64,000 bases of DNA from Conchocele bisecta (GCA_029237695.1 CM055269.1:29050956-29114955); one strand, 5' to 3'. Counted from the stretch's first letter, positions 42,173 through 53,375 are shown. Translations and numbers: made by a program. The notes: generated from the sequence alone by a model not told the origin.

Positions 42173-42560
42173 CAGTCGCACCTCCCCGAACGGCCACCTC
42201 TCTACAACAACACCGTCTCTATAACAGCCGCTATGTTATATCCCAAATGGATGATTTCCTCTGTATCTAACCCTTAGACTGCTGAGCACGAACATTGTCG
42301 TCTGCTGTTGCTTTGCCTTCTTTCTCAATAAAAACATGTTTTGACAGCATTTTAGAATCATTTCCATTGGAAATGATTCTAAAATGTTGCCAACACATGT
42401 TTTTGATGCGAATTATCGAAGAAAATAAATAAACAGCGGGCGACATAATTTAATTCAGCATTAACCTCCCTACAACAGCCACCTCTCTACAACAGCCACC
42501 TCTCTACAACAGCCAGTTTTGCGTCTTCTCATGGGTGGCTGTTGTAGAGAGGTTGCACTG
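42173..42560. mobile_element. Family C MITE, copy 2 (inverted)
   Basis: Starts CAGTCGCACCTCCCCGAACG and ends GAGAGGTTGCACTG-TA. Inverted relative to 34048-34411, with the ACAACAGCCACCTCTCT motif present three times near the right end. Confidence 0.8.
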
Positions 42561-42708
42561 TAGTACGTTAATTAAGAGGGGAATTGTTTTATTGGGTTAA
42601 ACTTGTCGGGCTCTTCCGCTCCTGACAATATTTGTAATGCCCGTCAATACTGGATGATTGCTAAAACTAGTCTGACGATACAGGAATGTGTCAATCGATT
42701 TTAGGAAG

Positions 42709-42898
42709 GTCAGGGCCGTAACCAGATGTAAAAAAAACAGACGAGGCGAACCAAGTCCCGATATGGGGGTCAAGGAGCATTCTCCCTGTCACCACCCCGG
42801 GGATTTCTTTAATTCTTAGCAACAAACTGTGTAAACAAAGTTCTGCAATATGTCGGACGAGGCGACAGCCTCGTTTGCCTCATCCTAGTTACGGTACT
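42709..42898. mobile_element. Short TIR element (CAGGGCCGTAACCAG)
   Basis: CAGGGCCGTAACCAG on the left is loosely inverted as CTAGTTACGGTACTG on the right. Inner repeats GACGAGGCGAAC and GAGGCGACAGCCTCG are present. Non-coding. Confidence 0.55.
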
Positions 42899-43176
42899 GA
42901 CGGGATTGTATAGTCGATGTCCAAACCGTTTGCCCTACTAATATTTCAATGTGAAAACGATGCTCTCAAATATCGGATATGTACAGATAAACGCGGGAAT
43001 CTGGAATGATGTTGTTATGAAAATGTCGGAATTCGTTACTTTTTCGTGGGTGTTTTGGCGCATTACCATAATGTAGTTTATTAATAAACGTGCTATGTAT
43101 TGACCGAATACACACTGACTTATAACAAAGTATCTATTCTATACTGACTAGTGTAACGTTCCTGTGATCACCATAT

Positions 43177-43488
43177 GTAGCCGATTTCATCAACATTGCA
43201 AAGTATACTTATCTAGCAAAGTATACTTTGAGGGAGTAATCATTTATTTTTCCCGAAATGCATTATTTCATATAGAACTAACGACTGCATATATTTGATG
43301 ATTAAAAGTATGCAGAATTATTATACTGAATGTATTACATTATCACAGCCAAAATGGCTGTGATAATGTAATCAATTCAGTATATATATATATCAAAATT
43401 AATAAATTTATCCTAAAATTGAAAATTTCTCCCTGAAAATATACTTTGCTAGGAAAGTATACTTTGCAATGTTGGTGAAATAGGCGAC
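43177..43488. mobile_element. Family G MITE, copy 3
   Basis: GTAGCCGATTTCATCAACAT and inverse ends, with the central hairpin around ACAGCCAAAATGGCTGT. Confidence 0.85.
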
Positions 43489-43504
43489 TGAGTTTCACCT
43501 TGTC

Positions 43505-43811
43505 TGTAGCCTATTTCATCAACATTTCAAAGTATACTTTTCTAGCAAAGTATACTTTGAGGGAGTAACCATTTATTTTTCCTGAAATGCATTATTTCAT
43601 ATAGAACTAACAAATGCATATATTTCATGATTAAAAGTATGCAGAATTATTATACTGAATGTATTACATTATCACAGCCAAATTGGCTGTGATAATGTAA
43701 TAAATTCAGTATAATAAAAATTAATAAATTTATTCTAAAATTGAAAAGTTCTCCCTCAAAGTATACTTTGCTGGAAAAGTATACTTTGCAATGTTGGTGA
43801 AACGGGCTACA
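43505..43811. mobile_element. Family G MITE, copy 4
   Basis: Near-tandem with copy 3, 16 bp apart and in the same orientation. The central hairpin has an AATTGG variant. Confidence 0.85.
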
Positions 43812-44261
43812 GGAACCTCTCTAACACGAACAACGTAGTAGTATTGCAATCGTACTTTATTGGCACACAATCGATAGTATAGTGAAATTAGCCTACATCT
43901 CAAAGTCCCGGATTGGCACCCGTGTCCAGACTACCAAACGGCAGCGTGGGTCCGACCTTCTAACCAGTCACTTTGAGTGTATATCGCTAAGCGAGCAATC
44001 GGTACACTGACTAGCCAGCCCTAACAAACGGTCTTATCTATCCAATCCATCACATTTATTGAACTGGCCTGCACTGATGTCAGCTGTCTAAATATTAGTA
44101 TGCACTCGATAATACTTGATTTGAAATCTGAGGAACATGCAATTCCGTGGCACTAGGTGCGCACATCCGGGTTACAATTACCTTCTCTGACACATGACGT
44201 TACCGTCAATGTAATACTGCAACATAAACAAGTTCGTGTTGTTTTTCAACGAAAACCAAGC
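43812..44261. other. Unassigned DNA
   Basis: No gene or repeat recognised. Confidence 0.5.
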
Positions 44262-44469
44262 CAGGGATTCCGCTGGGGAAAAAAAATATAAATAAGAAAA
44301 AAAAGGAATAACCAATAGGATAAAAATAAACAATTGGCGATAAAAATTTACAATTTTCGAAAATAAATTAAAAAAAATATTATATTTTTTCGAAAATTGT
44401 AATTTTATATCGCCAATTGCTTATTTGTATCGCCAATTGCGAAAGTGGCGATCGCCAGCGGAATCCCTG
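44262..44469. mobile_element. CAGGGATTCCGCTGG MITE, copy 2
   Basis: 208 bp with the same terminal repeats and inner GCGAAAGTGGCGATCG as 225-341, plus about 90 bp of extra AT-rich interior containing an inverted TTTTCGAAAATTGTA. Flanking duplication is imperfect (CAAGC and CATGC). Confidence 0.82.
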
Positions 44470-44502
44470 CATGCAATGTTTGGTCAACCTCTGCCATAAA
44501 AT

Positions 44503-44880
44503 GTTACCTGACCAATAGCCTACCATGCAAGTACATGTATCTATTGAGTTCACGTTTATCACGCTCGGCCCGGAAAAGATAGAGAAATTCCAACATGTTT
44601 GCTGGCCTAGTCTGATAAACTTGATATTAAAATACAGTGGAACCCCTCTAAATCGGACACCCGGAAAAATATAGATGTTTACCTTAGATGTGTTTCGCCG
44701 TTATCATGGTTATGTATCTCTGATTACAATTACTTTTTCATGATTGCAAAACATTAGAATGTGTCATGAAGTGCTGACATGTCTGATTTACAGTGGAACA
44801 TCTCCAAACCGGACACACTGGGGACCTCCCAGGATGTCCGGTTTGGAGAGGTTCCATTGTATACTATCCTGGTATTCTCT
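44503..44880. mobile_element. Family E element with a nested family D MITE
   Basis: The left end GTTACCTGACCAATAG and the right end CTATCCTGGTATTCTCT match family E. A family D element lies at 44635-44859, flanked by TA, splitting the motif AAAATACACTAG. Confidence 0.75.
44635..44859. mobile_element. Family D hairpin MITE, copy 2
   Basis: Starts CAGTGGAACCCCTCTAAATC and ends GGAGAGGTTCCATTG, with TA on both sides. Its hairpin (GGACCTCCCAGGATGTCC region) is at the right end, so it is inverted relative to copy 1. Confidence 0.82.
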
Positions 44881-44993
44881 TAGTTGCGAGAAGTAGCTCA
44901 GTGAACCTCCCGTATCGTACGTAGCATATGCTACGGACGGTACGGGGGTGTTGCAGAGTTCCTGCTTGCAACTAGATAGTCTCTATGCTTTCA

Positions 44994-45046
44994 AGTACCT
45001 CTATGTCAGAAAAGCGGACGTTAAACCCTATTCACTCACTCACTCA
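44994..45046 (+). mobile_element. 5'-truncated SINE tail in the 5' region of the TRIM/NHL-like gene
   Basis: 53 bp ending GGACGTTAAACCCTATTCAC and (TCAC)n is flanked by a 13-bp direct repeat CTCTATGCTTTCA (44981-44993 and 45047-45059). The paralogous copy near 54.2 kb has the sequence once and no insert, giving the empty site. Confidence 0.85.
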
Positions 45047-45076
45047 CTCTATGCTTTCAGTACCAGTGACCCAGCG

Positions 45077-46627
45077 ATGGCAGACTTGTCGCGGCTTGTA
45101 GACGACCTCGACTTCCTGCGGGAAGACATTTACAAGCAGACTGACAAATGTGGGACATCGCTGAACATGCTGCAGGAACGGAGAAAACAGACGAAGGCGG
45201 AAATAGAGGAACAATTCAACAAACTGCGCGCAGACCTGGACGCCAAAGAAAATCATCTTCTAACCAAGATGGAAACTTCCTTCCATAACGCCGGCGAGGT
45301 CATTTCCCATGATATAAACCTGTTGAGTACACACACAGTGTCGATTGGTAACCTCCAGACAGAGGCAGACGACATGTTTGATGCCAACCGCGTTCTGAAC
45401 ACTACGGATGTTAGTCAACTCAATAGTAAGTATGAGGTTATGCAGCTGGACGTGGTGCGGATCCAAGACAGGAAGCTGTGTCCTGTGTATAAAGCCAATA
45501 AACGATCGGTAGAGATTGTCAATAATCTAGATTTTGGCAACCTATTTCAATGCAAGGAGTTCCCACCTGTCGGTGCTCAGTTCGTTGAACCTCCGCCGTA
45601 CACCGCCGTCGCGATTAACATCACTGAGCCGCTCCGGTTCGTGGCGTCACAAGGAATTGACGTGAAGCCAGCCGAACTCACGGCCATTGTCTGGACACAT
45701 GGCATGGTGATCGTCACAGATAAGGCGAACAAAAAGGTCAAGTTTTTCACAGAAACCGGGATATTCATACACGAATTGCTGTTCCCTATTGGAGCACCGT
45801 ACGGCCTGGCGTACACGTACACAGACGTCAATGGCGTGCACTATTTCGCCGTGACAATACCCACGGTGCGGCAGATATACATTCTGTGTACTAAATCAAC
45901 GGCGGGCAACATTCCGATGGTTTGCTCGTCCTTCTACACGCACATCGGGTACGCCGGAGTGGCGCCAGGGCTCAACAACGAGAGGCTTGTAGTGACGGTG
46001 GCCACCCAAAGTCCGCGGGTCGACGTGATTGGCTATCAAGGCGAAATCTTCTTGTCCGTTGCTGTTGGGCTGATGGGAGAGCCGTTGTTTGCTGTTCCCA
46101 GATATGTTATTACCAATCGCAAGGTAATAATTGTGTCCGATTGGCGCAAGAACTGCGTTAACATACTAAGTTCCACGGATGGGAAGTTTGTTGGCGCCTA
46201 CAGAGGAACGCCAGAACACGCGTTGATAAATCCCTACGACATTACCGTTGATTCCAGCGACAATATTTATATTATGGATGGCAAGACTGGTCATATTCAC
46301 ATCATTGATACGCGTTTAAAACTGCTGCACGTCGTCAAAAACTTTGAGATGACCTTCAATCCTAGATTGTTGGCGTTTGACAGCCGAACGAATCGGATCG
46401 CCATCACCCATGGCGCGGGAAATATTGAACTTGTACCAGCGAGGCGGCTTTACAAAATCGCGCAGCCTCAGTCGGCGGTTAGTTCGGGCGCGCATGGAGA
46501 CATGGAGGAAAGGTCAAATCCGCCACTGGGTGACTCCCACCCTGTCGCGCATAGCTGTCCAACAAAGGCGCAACTGGGGCCACCGCCCCCGTATGACAAT
46601 CAACGGTGCCCATCGCCCGGGTTTTAA
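45077..46627 (+). CDS. TRIM/NHL-like coiled-coil and beta-propeller protein
   Basis: A single uninterrupted 516-aa frame. The ATG at 45077 is chosen because it opens the conserved part and the 54-kb copy also has it; an in-frame extension upstream crosses a SINE tail. Residues 1-130 form heptad-rich coiled coil. Residues about 185-455 repeat patterns of a beta-propeller like NHL-repeat proteins (for example PYDITVDSSDNIYIMDG at 386-402). PPPY occurs at 172-175 and PPPPY at 502-506, both fitting WW-domain ligands. There is no RING or B-box, so it corresponds to the C-terminal part of TRIM2/3/71-type proteins, of which many marine invertebrates have large sets. An AATAAA lies about 65 bp after the stop. 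It could be a lone exon of a larger gene or a retrocopy. Role unknown; TRIM relatives often act in ubiquitin signalling or RNA regulation. Confidence 0.75.
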   Translation: MADLSRLVDDLDFLREDIYKQTDKCGTSLNMLQERRKQTKAEIEEQFNKLRADLDAKENHLLTKMETSFHNAGEVISHDINLLSTHTVSIGNLQTEADDMFDANRVLNTTDVSQLNSKYEVMQLDVVRIQDRKLCPVYKANKRSVEIVNNLDFGNLFQCKEFPPVGAQFVEPPPYTAVAINITEPLRFVASQGIDVKPAELTAIVWTHGMVIVTDKANKKVKFFTETGIFIHELLFPIGAPYGLAYTYTDVNGVHYFAVTIPTVRQIYILCTKSTAGNIPMVCSSFYTHIGYAGVAPGLNNERLVVTVATQSPRVDVIGYQGEIFLSVAVGLMGEPLFAVPRYVITNRKVIIVSDWRKNCVNILSSTDGKFVGAYRGTPEHALINPYDITVDSSDNIYIMDGKTGHIHIIDTRLKLLHVVKNFEMTFNPRLLAFDSRTNRIAITHGAGNIELVPARRLYKIAQPQSAVSSGAHGDMEERSNPPLGDSHPVAHSCPTKAQLGPPPPYDNQRCPSPGF

Positions 46628-46680
46628 GCGTTGAAATGCGGGAGACGAATATTGCCGTCTGCTGTTTTATTTTTCAGCTT

Positions 46681-46770
46681 ATTTCTTAAAAAATAAACAT
46701 GTCTGGCAGCATACGAGAATCGGCTCCATTAGAGACGATTCTTCAATGCTGCCAAAACAGGTTTTGACAA
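46681..46770. repeat. Hairpin remnant downstream of the TRIM/NHL-like gene
   Basis: AACATGTCTGGCAGCAT and inverse ATGCTGCCAAAACAGGTTTT surround GAATCGGCTCCATTAG. It is related to the central hairpin of family C elements. Confidence 0.65.
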
Positions 46771-46989
46771 GGAAAATGAAAAACTATAAATTACTATATT
46801 TCAATATTTCAACTGCTAATGGTACTGTAGAAATGGGGAGTATTGCATTTGTGATTAGGGTAGACCCTGTATAGCCGGTGATGTCTGTCTGCTCACCGTC
46901 TGCGTCTGCATTTTGTCACCATTGAGACAGTGAAACGCCGGTCTCAAACGTGTATGAAACACGCTATATCCTGGCCAGGCTACTAGAGT

Positions 46990-47285
46990 CGGCTAGTATA
47001 AATGGTGCTGCACTCCGCGCCGGCGGAATCTTTCGAAAACGTCGAAAAGTGAACATGTTTTCTGACGAAATGCGACTCAACTATGCCTAGAGCTATCGCA
47101 TAAACACATTTTCGTCTAGTAACCGGGACAACAGTTTAGCGCGGGTTACAAGACGAAAATGTTTTCATGTGGTATTTTCTGCATTTAGCTGAAAGGGAAT
47201 TCGTCAGCAATCCAACGCCTATTTCGACTTGAAACAGTATACGCCGGTGCGGAGTGCAGCCCGAATGAGTATAACATAGCACCAG
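46990..47285. mobile_element. Foldback MITE (GGTGCTGCACTCCGCGCCGGCG)
   Basis: GCTGCACTCCGCGCCGGCG is inverted at the right as CGCCGGTGCGGAGTGCAGC. Inner arms AACACATTTTCGTCTAGTAA and its inverse are present. Non-coding. Confidence 0.8.
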
Positions 47286-47286
47286 C

Positions 47287-47346
47287 AGCCCGTTTCAGTA
47301 AACTTCGTACGACTAAGATATTCGTATGTGCAAAAGTGAAATGTAG
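47287..47346. repeat. Half copy of the 4.1-kb MITE
   Basis: CCCGTTTCAGTAAACTTCGT then ACGACTAAGATATTCGTATG matches the left arm of 4105-4340. Confidence 0.75.
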
Positions 47347-47557
47347 AATAACATTTACACTGATAATAATGTTTGAAAATATTGTATAGCGGGTGCAATT
47401 ACATGTATTGAACTATAACAACTGTTTGATCAACGAATCCCAGCTCAACATCGTAGCCTCAGTCAACCCCGTGTGTGAAGCAAATTCAAAGGTCCAACAG
47501 AGTGGTATATAAAAGCAAAGTAAAGGTATGTCTCCGGTTTCGGTAGAGTCGAGTGGC

Positions 47558-47661
47558 ATATAGAGAATAGTAGGTTAGTGCAGTGAATTGGAAAAAATAT
47601 CTGGCAAGTTTAGGAAACGGAATGGGCGAGGCTCTGCTGTAACCTACTATTCTCTATATGA
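47558..47661. mobile_element. Palindromic MITE (ATATAGAGAATAGTAGGTTA)
   Basis: Left ATATAGAGAATAGTAGGTTA is inverted at the right as TAACCTACTATTCTCTATAT, 104 bp overall. Confidence 0.85.
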
Positions 47662-48109
47662 CGTCAACACTACAAATAGCTTTAAAATGCGAAAAAAATA
47701 ACCCCAGCCGCATCCTCAAAATCGGAGAATCGACTATTATGACAACCGCACATATTCATACGCAGTGATAAGGTCGTGTTGACAGGATATCAAAAATGTT
47801 TCACGGCACCGTGTTTCACGGCACATACGCACTGTGTTGACGGGATAAATAGTGTTTGGACGGTGTGTCCGTGTGTCCGATTAAGAAGTTTGCCGGAGTG
47901 TCTCCAATCTACCACTGTGTGCATTTGTTTTCTGTATTAAGGTGTCGCCACCATGGAAAAAGCCTGTCCAGTTTTACTTATGAGGCGTTCTGATATTTTG
48001 ACCAGCAGCACTTCCCAACTTATATCAGTTAAGCGGATATTCAATACACATACTGTTATGTAAACTTGCATTTTTGTTTCGCTACATTTTTTTAAACCAA
48101 TGCTTTTTG
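47662..48109. other. Unassigned DNA
   Basis: No gene or repeat recognised. Confidence 0.5.
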
Positions 48110-48860
48110 TCATCTTTAGAGCACGAAGAACAATACTGGGGTTGGTTCCATTTTTTTAGACTATTCATTGACTGCCATCTTGGATTTCAAAATGGCCACC
48201 CTGAAATGCTATATTCATTATATATACACTTCTAATACAGGTAGAACATTGATTATTCTTTTGGTGATAATCATCTTTTGGCCACACACAACAAAACATG
48301 TGTTATTTTCATTTTTTAACAGGTCCCATGGCGGCCATCTTACATTTAAAAATGGCCGCCCTGAAATCGTATACAATATATTGTAATATTCATATCCACA
48401 TTTGTAATGCAGATAGAATGTTGTTTTTGGCTATGCCATCTACATACTTCAAATATAAAACTGGGGTAGATTCCACTTTTTCTGATAACTGGTATGGCGG
48501 ACATTTTGTTTTCAAAATGGCCACTATGTAAATAATATTTATTTTGTCTTCACTACGTACTGTCTTTAGTAAAGTGTATTTTAGTTTGGTTGTATTGACT
48601 GCTTTGCTACGTTCATGGGGCAAAATGTCTCATGAGTTGTTCCTCTTGTATTCTAATTTTCAAAATGGCTGCCCTGAAAATCATATAATTCTCATATAAT
48701 CATCAACAAATCATTTGAACTGATTTTTTTCTAGACTATAATCATTATTGAAAGTAAAATATATATGACAACAGTCAATTTCAAGTCACTGTTTATGACA
48801 AACATGTTAGATTTCAAAATGGCCACTGTGTGTATGCAGAAGATTTCTTAATTATGAATA
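48110..48860. repeat. About 158-bp degenerate tandem repeat with ATGGCC motifs
   Basis: The motif TTTCAAAATGGCCACCCTGA recurs at about 48187, 48340, 48510, 48658 and 48815, spaced 149-166 bp, with conserved CTTTTTG and TTTAGAC-like blocks between. A related inverted set lies at 60420-61410. Short ORFs are artefacts. Confidence 0.7.
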
Positions 48861-49774
48861 CATTGCTTTCAATCGGTTCCATCACCATCTGCATTATAGT
48901 CTACATATTGTTGGTATTCCTGAAAGGCAATGCTGGCACACTCAAAATGTGGTCAAAGGAGTTGCTTACATAAAATGTATACCCTATTCAAACTTGTATG
49001 CAAGCAAGTATAGAAGCAATATCGAAAAGGCAGTATTTATGTGATTAAATGACTTTTTCGGTATTAAAACATCATGTGTACATGTTCATCACGTGTAGAA
49101 GATGTGTGTAAAATGTCAGATTGATTGCCAAAAACACATTTGGAGAGATTGAATACACTCTATATATACCTAATGAAAAATTGTATGCAGGAAACTAGAA
49201 AAATGGCCACGTTGAAAAGGCAGTATTGTTCCATGGTCATTATCATTATTTACGATTTACCATATGGTAGATCACAAATTCTCTGTCAATATAAAAATGA
49301 TCAGTGCCTTGATTGCCCAAATTGCGTTTCACGAGTTGAAATTGTCATACTATGACTTGACAAAGCCAGAGACATGTAGCCCTACGCATATAGGTCTGCA
49401 TTATGGTGTGCCACAAAGGCAAGTCAATGGCTAATGCCTTCATATCATATCAGTGATTCTCACAGAAAACTAAAAGGCTCTGATTGAACATGAATAATGA
49501 GGCGTGTTATTTGGTCAGAAGCCGTTTCGTTATGTGTACGGACTGACTGTTCAAGTGGAGTAAGATCACTTGCCGCTCATATCCATGATGTAAATACTAT
49601 ATTCATGTCGTCACAGATGACAGGATATTTTACTGCTGTTGAAGCAATATGGCATGTCGATGAAACACGTTTCTGGCAAAAACATACTACTGTCTGTTCC
49701 ACGTTTTGCTGTCGATGAACTTTTGGCTATTAAACATATTAAATATAAAACATATTTAAATGTAAGTACTTTTT
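48861..49774. other. Unassigned DNA with repeat fragments
   Basis: About 49080-49200 resembles the 190-bp array unit at 14.6-15.2 kb (GTGTAGAAGATGTGTGTA). About 49690-49765 is an inverted relative of window positions 1-95 (GTTCCACGTTTTGCTG and TTTTGGCTATTAAACA). No gene. Confidence 0.55.
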
Positions 49775-50617
49775 CATTACGGAAAATATCAAACGTTTTG
49801 TAAATGGGATATCGCACATATTCTTCTATTCTTCGGTACAACATCACATGGCTTGTTTCGTTTGGTCTCGGAGAGATAAGATACTGTATATCGCCGTATA
49901 CATTTATTGTTTTCTCCACGCACACATCAGGGCTTGAGATCTCTGCAGAGAACACTTCCATGTATTATGATGTGCTTAATATGCACTAAATATGTACGCA
50001 ATAAATAAACTAACATTTGTGTTGACTTAATAGTACACTTATCATGAAAATTGATTTTAGTCATCGACTGATTGCTGACTGAAAATAAATATACATGTAC
50101 AGTGTGTATCATATTAACCCTTTCAACACTACAGACGTATTTACAGTGAAACCTCTCTAAACCGGACACCCTGTGAGGTCCCCAGGGTGTCCGCCTTAGA
50201 GAGGTTGTTTCACTGTAAATCAGACATTTGATCATTCTGGGCCATTGGTGTGTGCTTTGCGATCACGAACAGATATTTTCACCTGAGATAATTGACCGAG
50301 AAACTCATCAAAAATAAGATCACGGTGTTTTCTAGGTGTCCGGTTTAGAGAGGTTCCACTGTAGTGGCATTGGCAAAAAGAGTAGATCCAGATGAGCGGG
50401 CTCGTGACGAGCCCTCTCATCAGGATCTGCACTTTTTGCAAGTAATGTTCATATTTTTTAGAACAAAAACACCGCATATTCATAAATAAACTAGTCTTAA
50501 AATCATTTCGTGACGACTGGAGTGGTTGCAAAATTAGCATATGAAAATCCATTCGAAAGGGTTAAATCATCACGCGAGTAAGAACATCCATATAGCACCC
50601 ATATCACTTGTGAATCT
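49775..50617 (+). repeat. Dispersed repeat R63, copy 1 (with nested MITE)
   Basis: Collinear with 62992-63597 over its whole length: AAATGGGATATCGCACATAT, CTCTGCAGAGAACACTTC, ATTAACCCTTTCAACACTAC and a GAGC..GCTCGTGACGAGC.. hairpin. Copy 1 is longer because it contains a family D MITE at 50144-50361. No coding sequence. Confidence 0.88.
50144..50361. mobile_element. Family D hairpin MITE, copy 3
   Basis: CAGTGAAACCTCTCTAAACC to GAGAGGTTCCACTG, flanked by TA on both sides. Sits inside dispersed repeat R63; the other R63 copy has no insertion. Confidence 0.9.
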
Positions 50618-50775
50618 GCACTTTTTTAAAGTAATTTTCATATTTATATTTTTAGAACAAAACATACCCCCTTTTCATAAATGGACAAGTCTGAAAATCA
50701 TTTTGTGACGGTTGGATTGGCTGCAAAATTAACATATCAAAATTCACCCCAGTTACTTAAGGGCGAGAGGGTTAA
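50618..50775 (+). repeat. Partial second copy of the R63 3' part
   Basis: AATCTGCACTTTTTTAAAGT through GTGACGGTTGGATTGG and GGGCGAGAGGGTTA repeats the 3' part of R63 directly downstream of copy 1. Confidence 0.75.
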
Positions 50776-51378
50776 AAGGTGGCTTACATAATACACGGGG
50801 GTGTCAAGTTTGCCCAGTAACTCGGGCAAGGCCGCTGACAATCCACAGGCCTTTGTCGCCTGGAGACACGTGGTTACAATTGGCAGTTCCAAGTCAACCC
50901 CCGCCTCGGTAAACACTGAAATATAGTCGGCTAAATGGTAAAACCTGATACATACACTGCACTCTTCTTGTGATATGTATATTATTGAGGCTTTAATAAA
51001 ACTGTATACAAATATATTGTAAGATTTAGAATGTGTGTATCCTCGTTGTGACAATAGATCGGCGAAGTATAATGTTAAATCTATGGCGACAAATAGTACT
51101 TGGTTTAGTGACTAAAACTGATCATCGCAGCAAATTGACAAAACATCATATACTGAAAAACATTAGGTTTTGAAATGAACTGATTAGCGGAGAAAACTGA
51201 CCAACCATCATACAACTACTGTCTAGTTCACGTTTTGTTACCGACTAACGTTTGGCTATTAAACAAATTAAATCTCAAAAATATTTAAATTTAAGTACTG
51301 TTTCATCAATAACAAATAAGTCAGCAAACCAAGACAGTAAGTAGCTACTAACTGATACGATTAAAAGGTTATACATGC
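50776..51378. other. Unassigned DNA
   Basis: About 51220-51290 is another relative of window positions 1-95 (inverted). A minus frame at 51054-50737 has no recognised motif. Confidence 0.5.
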
Positions 51379-51592
51379 AGTGGAACCTCTCTAAACCGGA
51401 CACCCTGTGAAGTCATCAGGGAGTCCGGTTTAGAGATGTTCCACAGCAAATCAGACATATGACTATGCCAAGGTATGCGGCTGTGCGTTGCGAACTTGAA
51501 CAGGCATTATCATCATAAATATACACCAATGAAACCCATATAATTGCAGATACACAGACTGCCTGCTTGTCCGGTTTAGAGAGGTTGTAATG
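51379..51592. mobile_element. Family D hairpin MITE, copy 4
   Basis: CAGTGGAACCTCTCTAAACC hairpin at the left. The right end GGTTGTAATG is degenerate, followed by TA. It shares its middle with copy 1 (GAACTTGAACA-GCATTAT). Confidence 0.85.
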
Positions 51593-51629
51593 TATTTCCA
51601 CCATGGAACTCGCTTTGCATTGCTCGAAT

Positions 51630-51870
51630 GTTCACTGACTGACACCATAAGGCATAGACGTCACCAGGGAGGTGTGGTGGGTGGGATGGGGTACGCGAAT
51701 ATACACTGACTGACACCATAATGCATAGACGTCACCAGGGAGGTGCGGGGGGGAAGGGGTGGGGTACGCGAGTGTACACTGACTGACAACATAATGCGTA
51801 CGCGTCGCCAGCCAGGGGGTTGTGGTCGAGGGGGGGATTCGCGAGTGTACACGGACTGACAACATAATGC
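51630..51870. repeat. About 72-bp tandem repeat, 3.3 copies
   Basis: The unit contains CACTGACTGACACCATAATG, CATAGACGTCACCAGGGAGG and GGGGTACGCGA. Open frames on the minus strand with repeated YALWCQSVYIRVPHPT-like sequence are artefacts. Confidence 0.9.
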
Positions 51871-52339
51871 CATTTCAGGCACTGGCGTTGATCCAATGTG
51901 AATACACCAATACAACAATGTACAGTGCTTACACCGTAGACGTTGCGTATGAAGGTTCATGGGTGGATATATTCTGTACAGGAGATATTTACATAAACCT
52001 TCTCTTCGTGCAAGGTGTAAAGTAAGTGTATGTGCACGTAATTGCAGCAAAGAGGATAATCGCAAATATGCAGAAATATGTTTTGGAAGCTGTTGAACAT
52101 GTATTCAGGTCACATGACATGACAACATGAGGTATACAACATAATAGTAGGATGACACAATGGCGATACATATAACAATCAAAATGAGCTACATGAATCA
52201 TAACATAAATATATTCAGTGCTCGTGCTTGAAATCAGAAAGTTTGATTGGTCGTACGTATTCAGATTTGTTATAATCTCGGGTCCATCCTGATTTATCTT
52301 TCTGGGTATGTACTGTGTATCAAGCTCGATTGATTGTTG

Positions 52340-52460
52340 ATGCATTGGTGTTTAACGACCTAAGGTCATTTAAGGCCGGCCCAACGGGTTCGATGCCGAA
52401 TTTAACCTGCTGCATTGTGGGGGGGGGGGGGGGGGAGGGGGGGGGGGGGGGCGGGGGATA
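52340..52460 (-). mobile_element. SINE tail (reverse) and poly-G tract
   Basis: GGTGTTTAACGACCTAAGGT then CATTTAAGGCCGGC is the inverse of a molluscan-type SINE end. A poly-G run follows at about 52420-52456. Element limits are unclear. Confidence 0.5.
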
Positions 52461-52660
52461 TTCGTTTGGTCGGGTGAGCTGTGGCCCTCAGTCAAAGACT
52501 GATTTGGATTCCGGATTTGGAAAATGTGTTCAATATCTAGCTGTGTTATCATAGACCCAGTAAAACATTATTATGTGTGAAACAAAATGTTCCAGATGAA
52601 ATAGCATGTCATTGAGACTGTCTCCATGAGACATATAATATTAACATATAATAATATCAG

Positions 52661-53055
52661 GACTCCAGATAAGCTGCGTATTTGCGTAAATACCCAATTA
52701 AAAATTCCCAACAACCCATTTGAAATCAGAAGTAGCGAGTATCAAAAAGCAATAACAAATTTGTAGTACCTTTATCATGCTACATAGAACAATAAACAGA
52801 CCATAAATATAGCATATTTTTCTTATTTTCCATGAAAACACATCTTGGTATTTCATTAGAATTGTCTCCAAGGAGACAATTCTAATGAAATGCCAAAACA
52901 TGTTTTTATTTCGAAGCAAACTATTCAATAATTGCTGTCTGTTGATGTGTAAACAATAGTGTGATTTTAGTTTACCCAATTAAAATATTGAAATACCCAA
53001 TTGCTTCAGATATGACGGAGTGAACATACTCAATTACTAATTCCTTATCTGGAGC
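52661..53055. mobile_element. Family B foldback element, empty of the nested MITE
   Basis: Inverse of 33725-34490 without the family C insertion. Ends ACTCCAGATAAGC and CTTATCTGGAGC. Central hairpin ATTAGAATTGTCTCC at about 52856-52893. Confidence 0.85.
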
Positions 53056-53375
53056 CCAGATATATATACAGGATAAAGTGTCTTTAAACAACATTTATAT
53101 TGTGAATAAAACTTATGTGAAAAAGTAACAAGAATTGTGTAAACAAATGACTTTTCGAAGAAGTGTAACTTACGATAAGAATGTGACAGCATGTTCATTT
53201 CATGGTGATACGTACTGATGGGAATGAGTCCGAAAACAATAGTCGACCCAAATATGAAAATACAAAACTAGCTTGATTTAAGAAAATGTCTACACTAATG
53301 TGTTAAAACAGAGAACGGCAATTTTAATATTGGACACGAACAAACTATATGCTCCAGTGACATTGTAGAGAAGTA

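Noticed and set aside
44948..45076. Longer N-terminus for the TRIM/NHL-like protein
   Set aside because: The extension translates a SINE tail and starts at a non-ATG codon; the duplicate lacks that segment.
51632..52065. Minus-strand ORFs with repeated YALWCQSVYIRVPHPT-like sequence
   Set aside because: They translate the 72-bp tandem repeat and continue into non-repetitive DNA without any motif.
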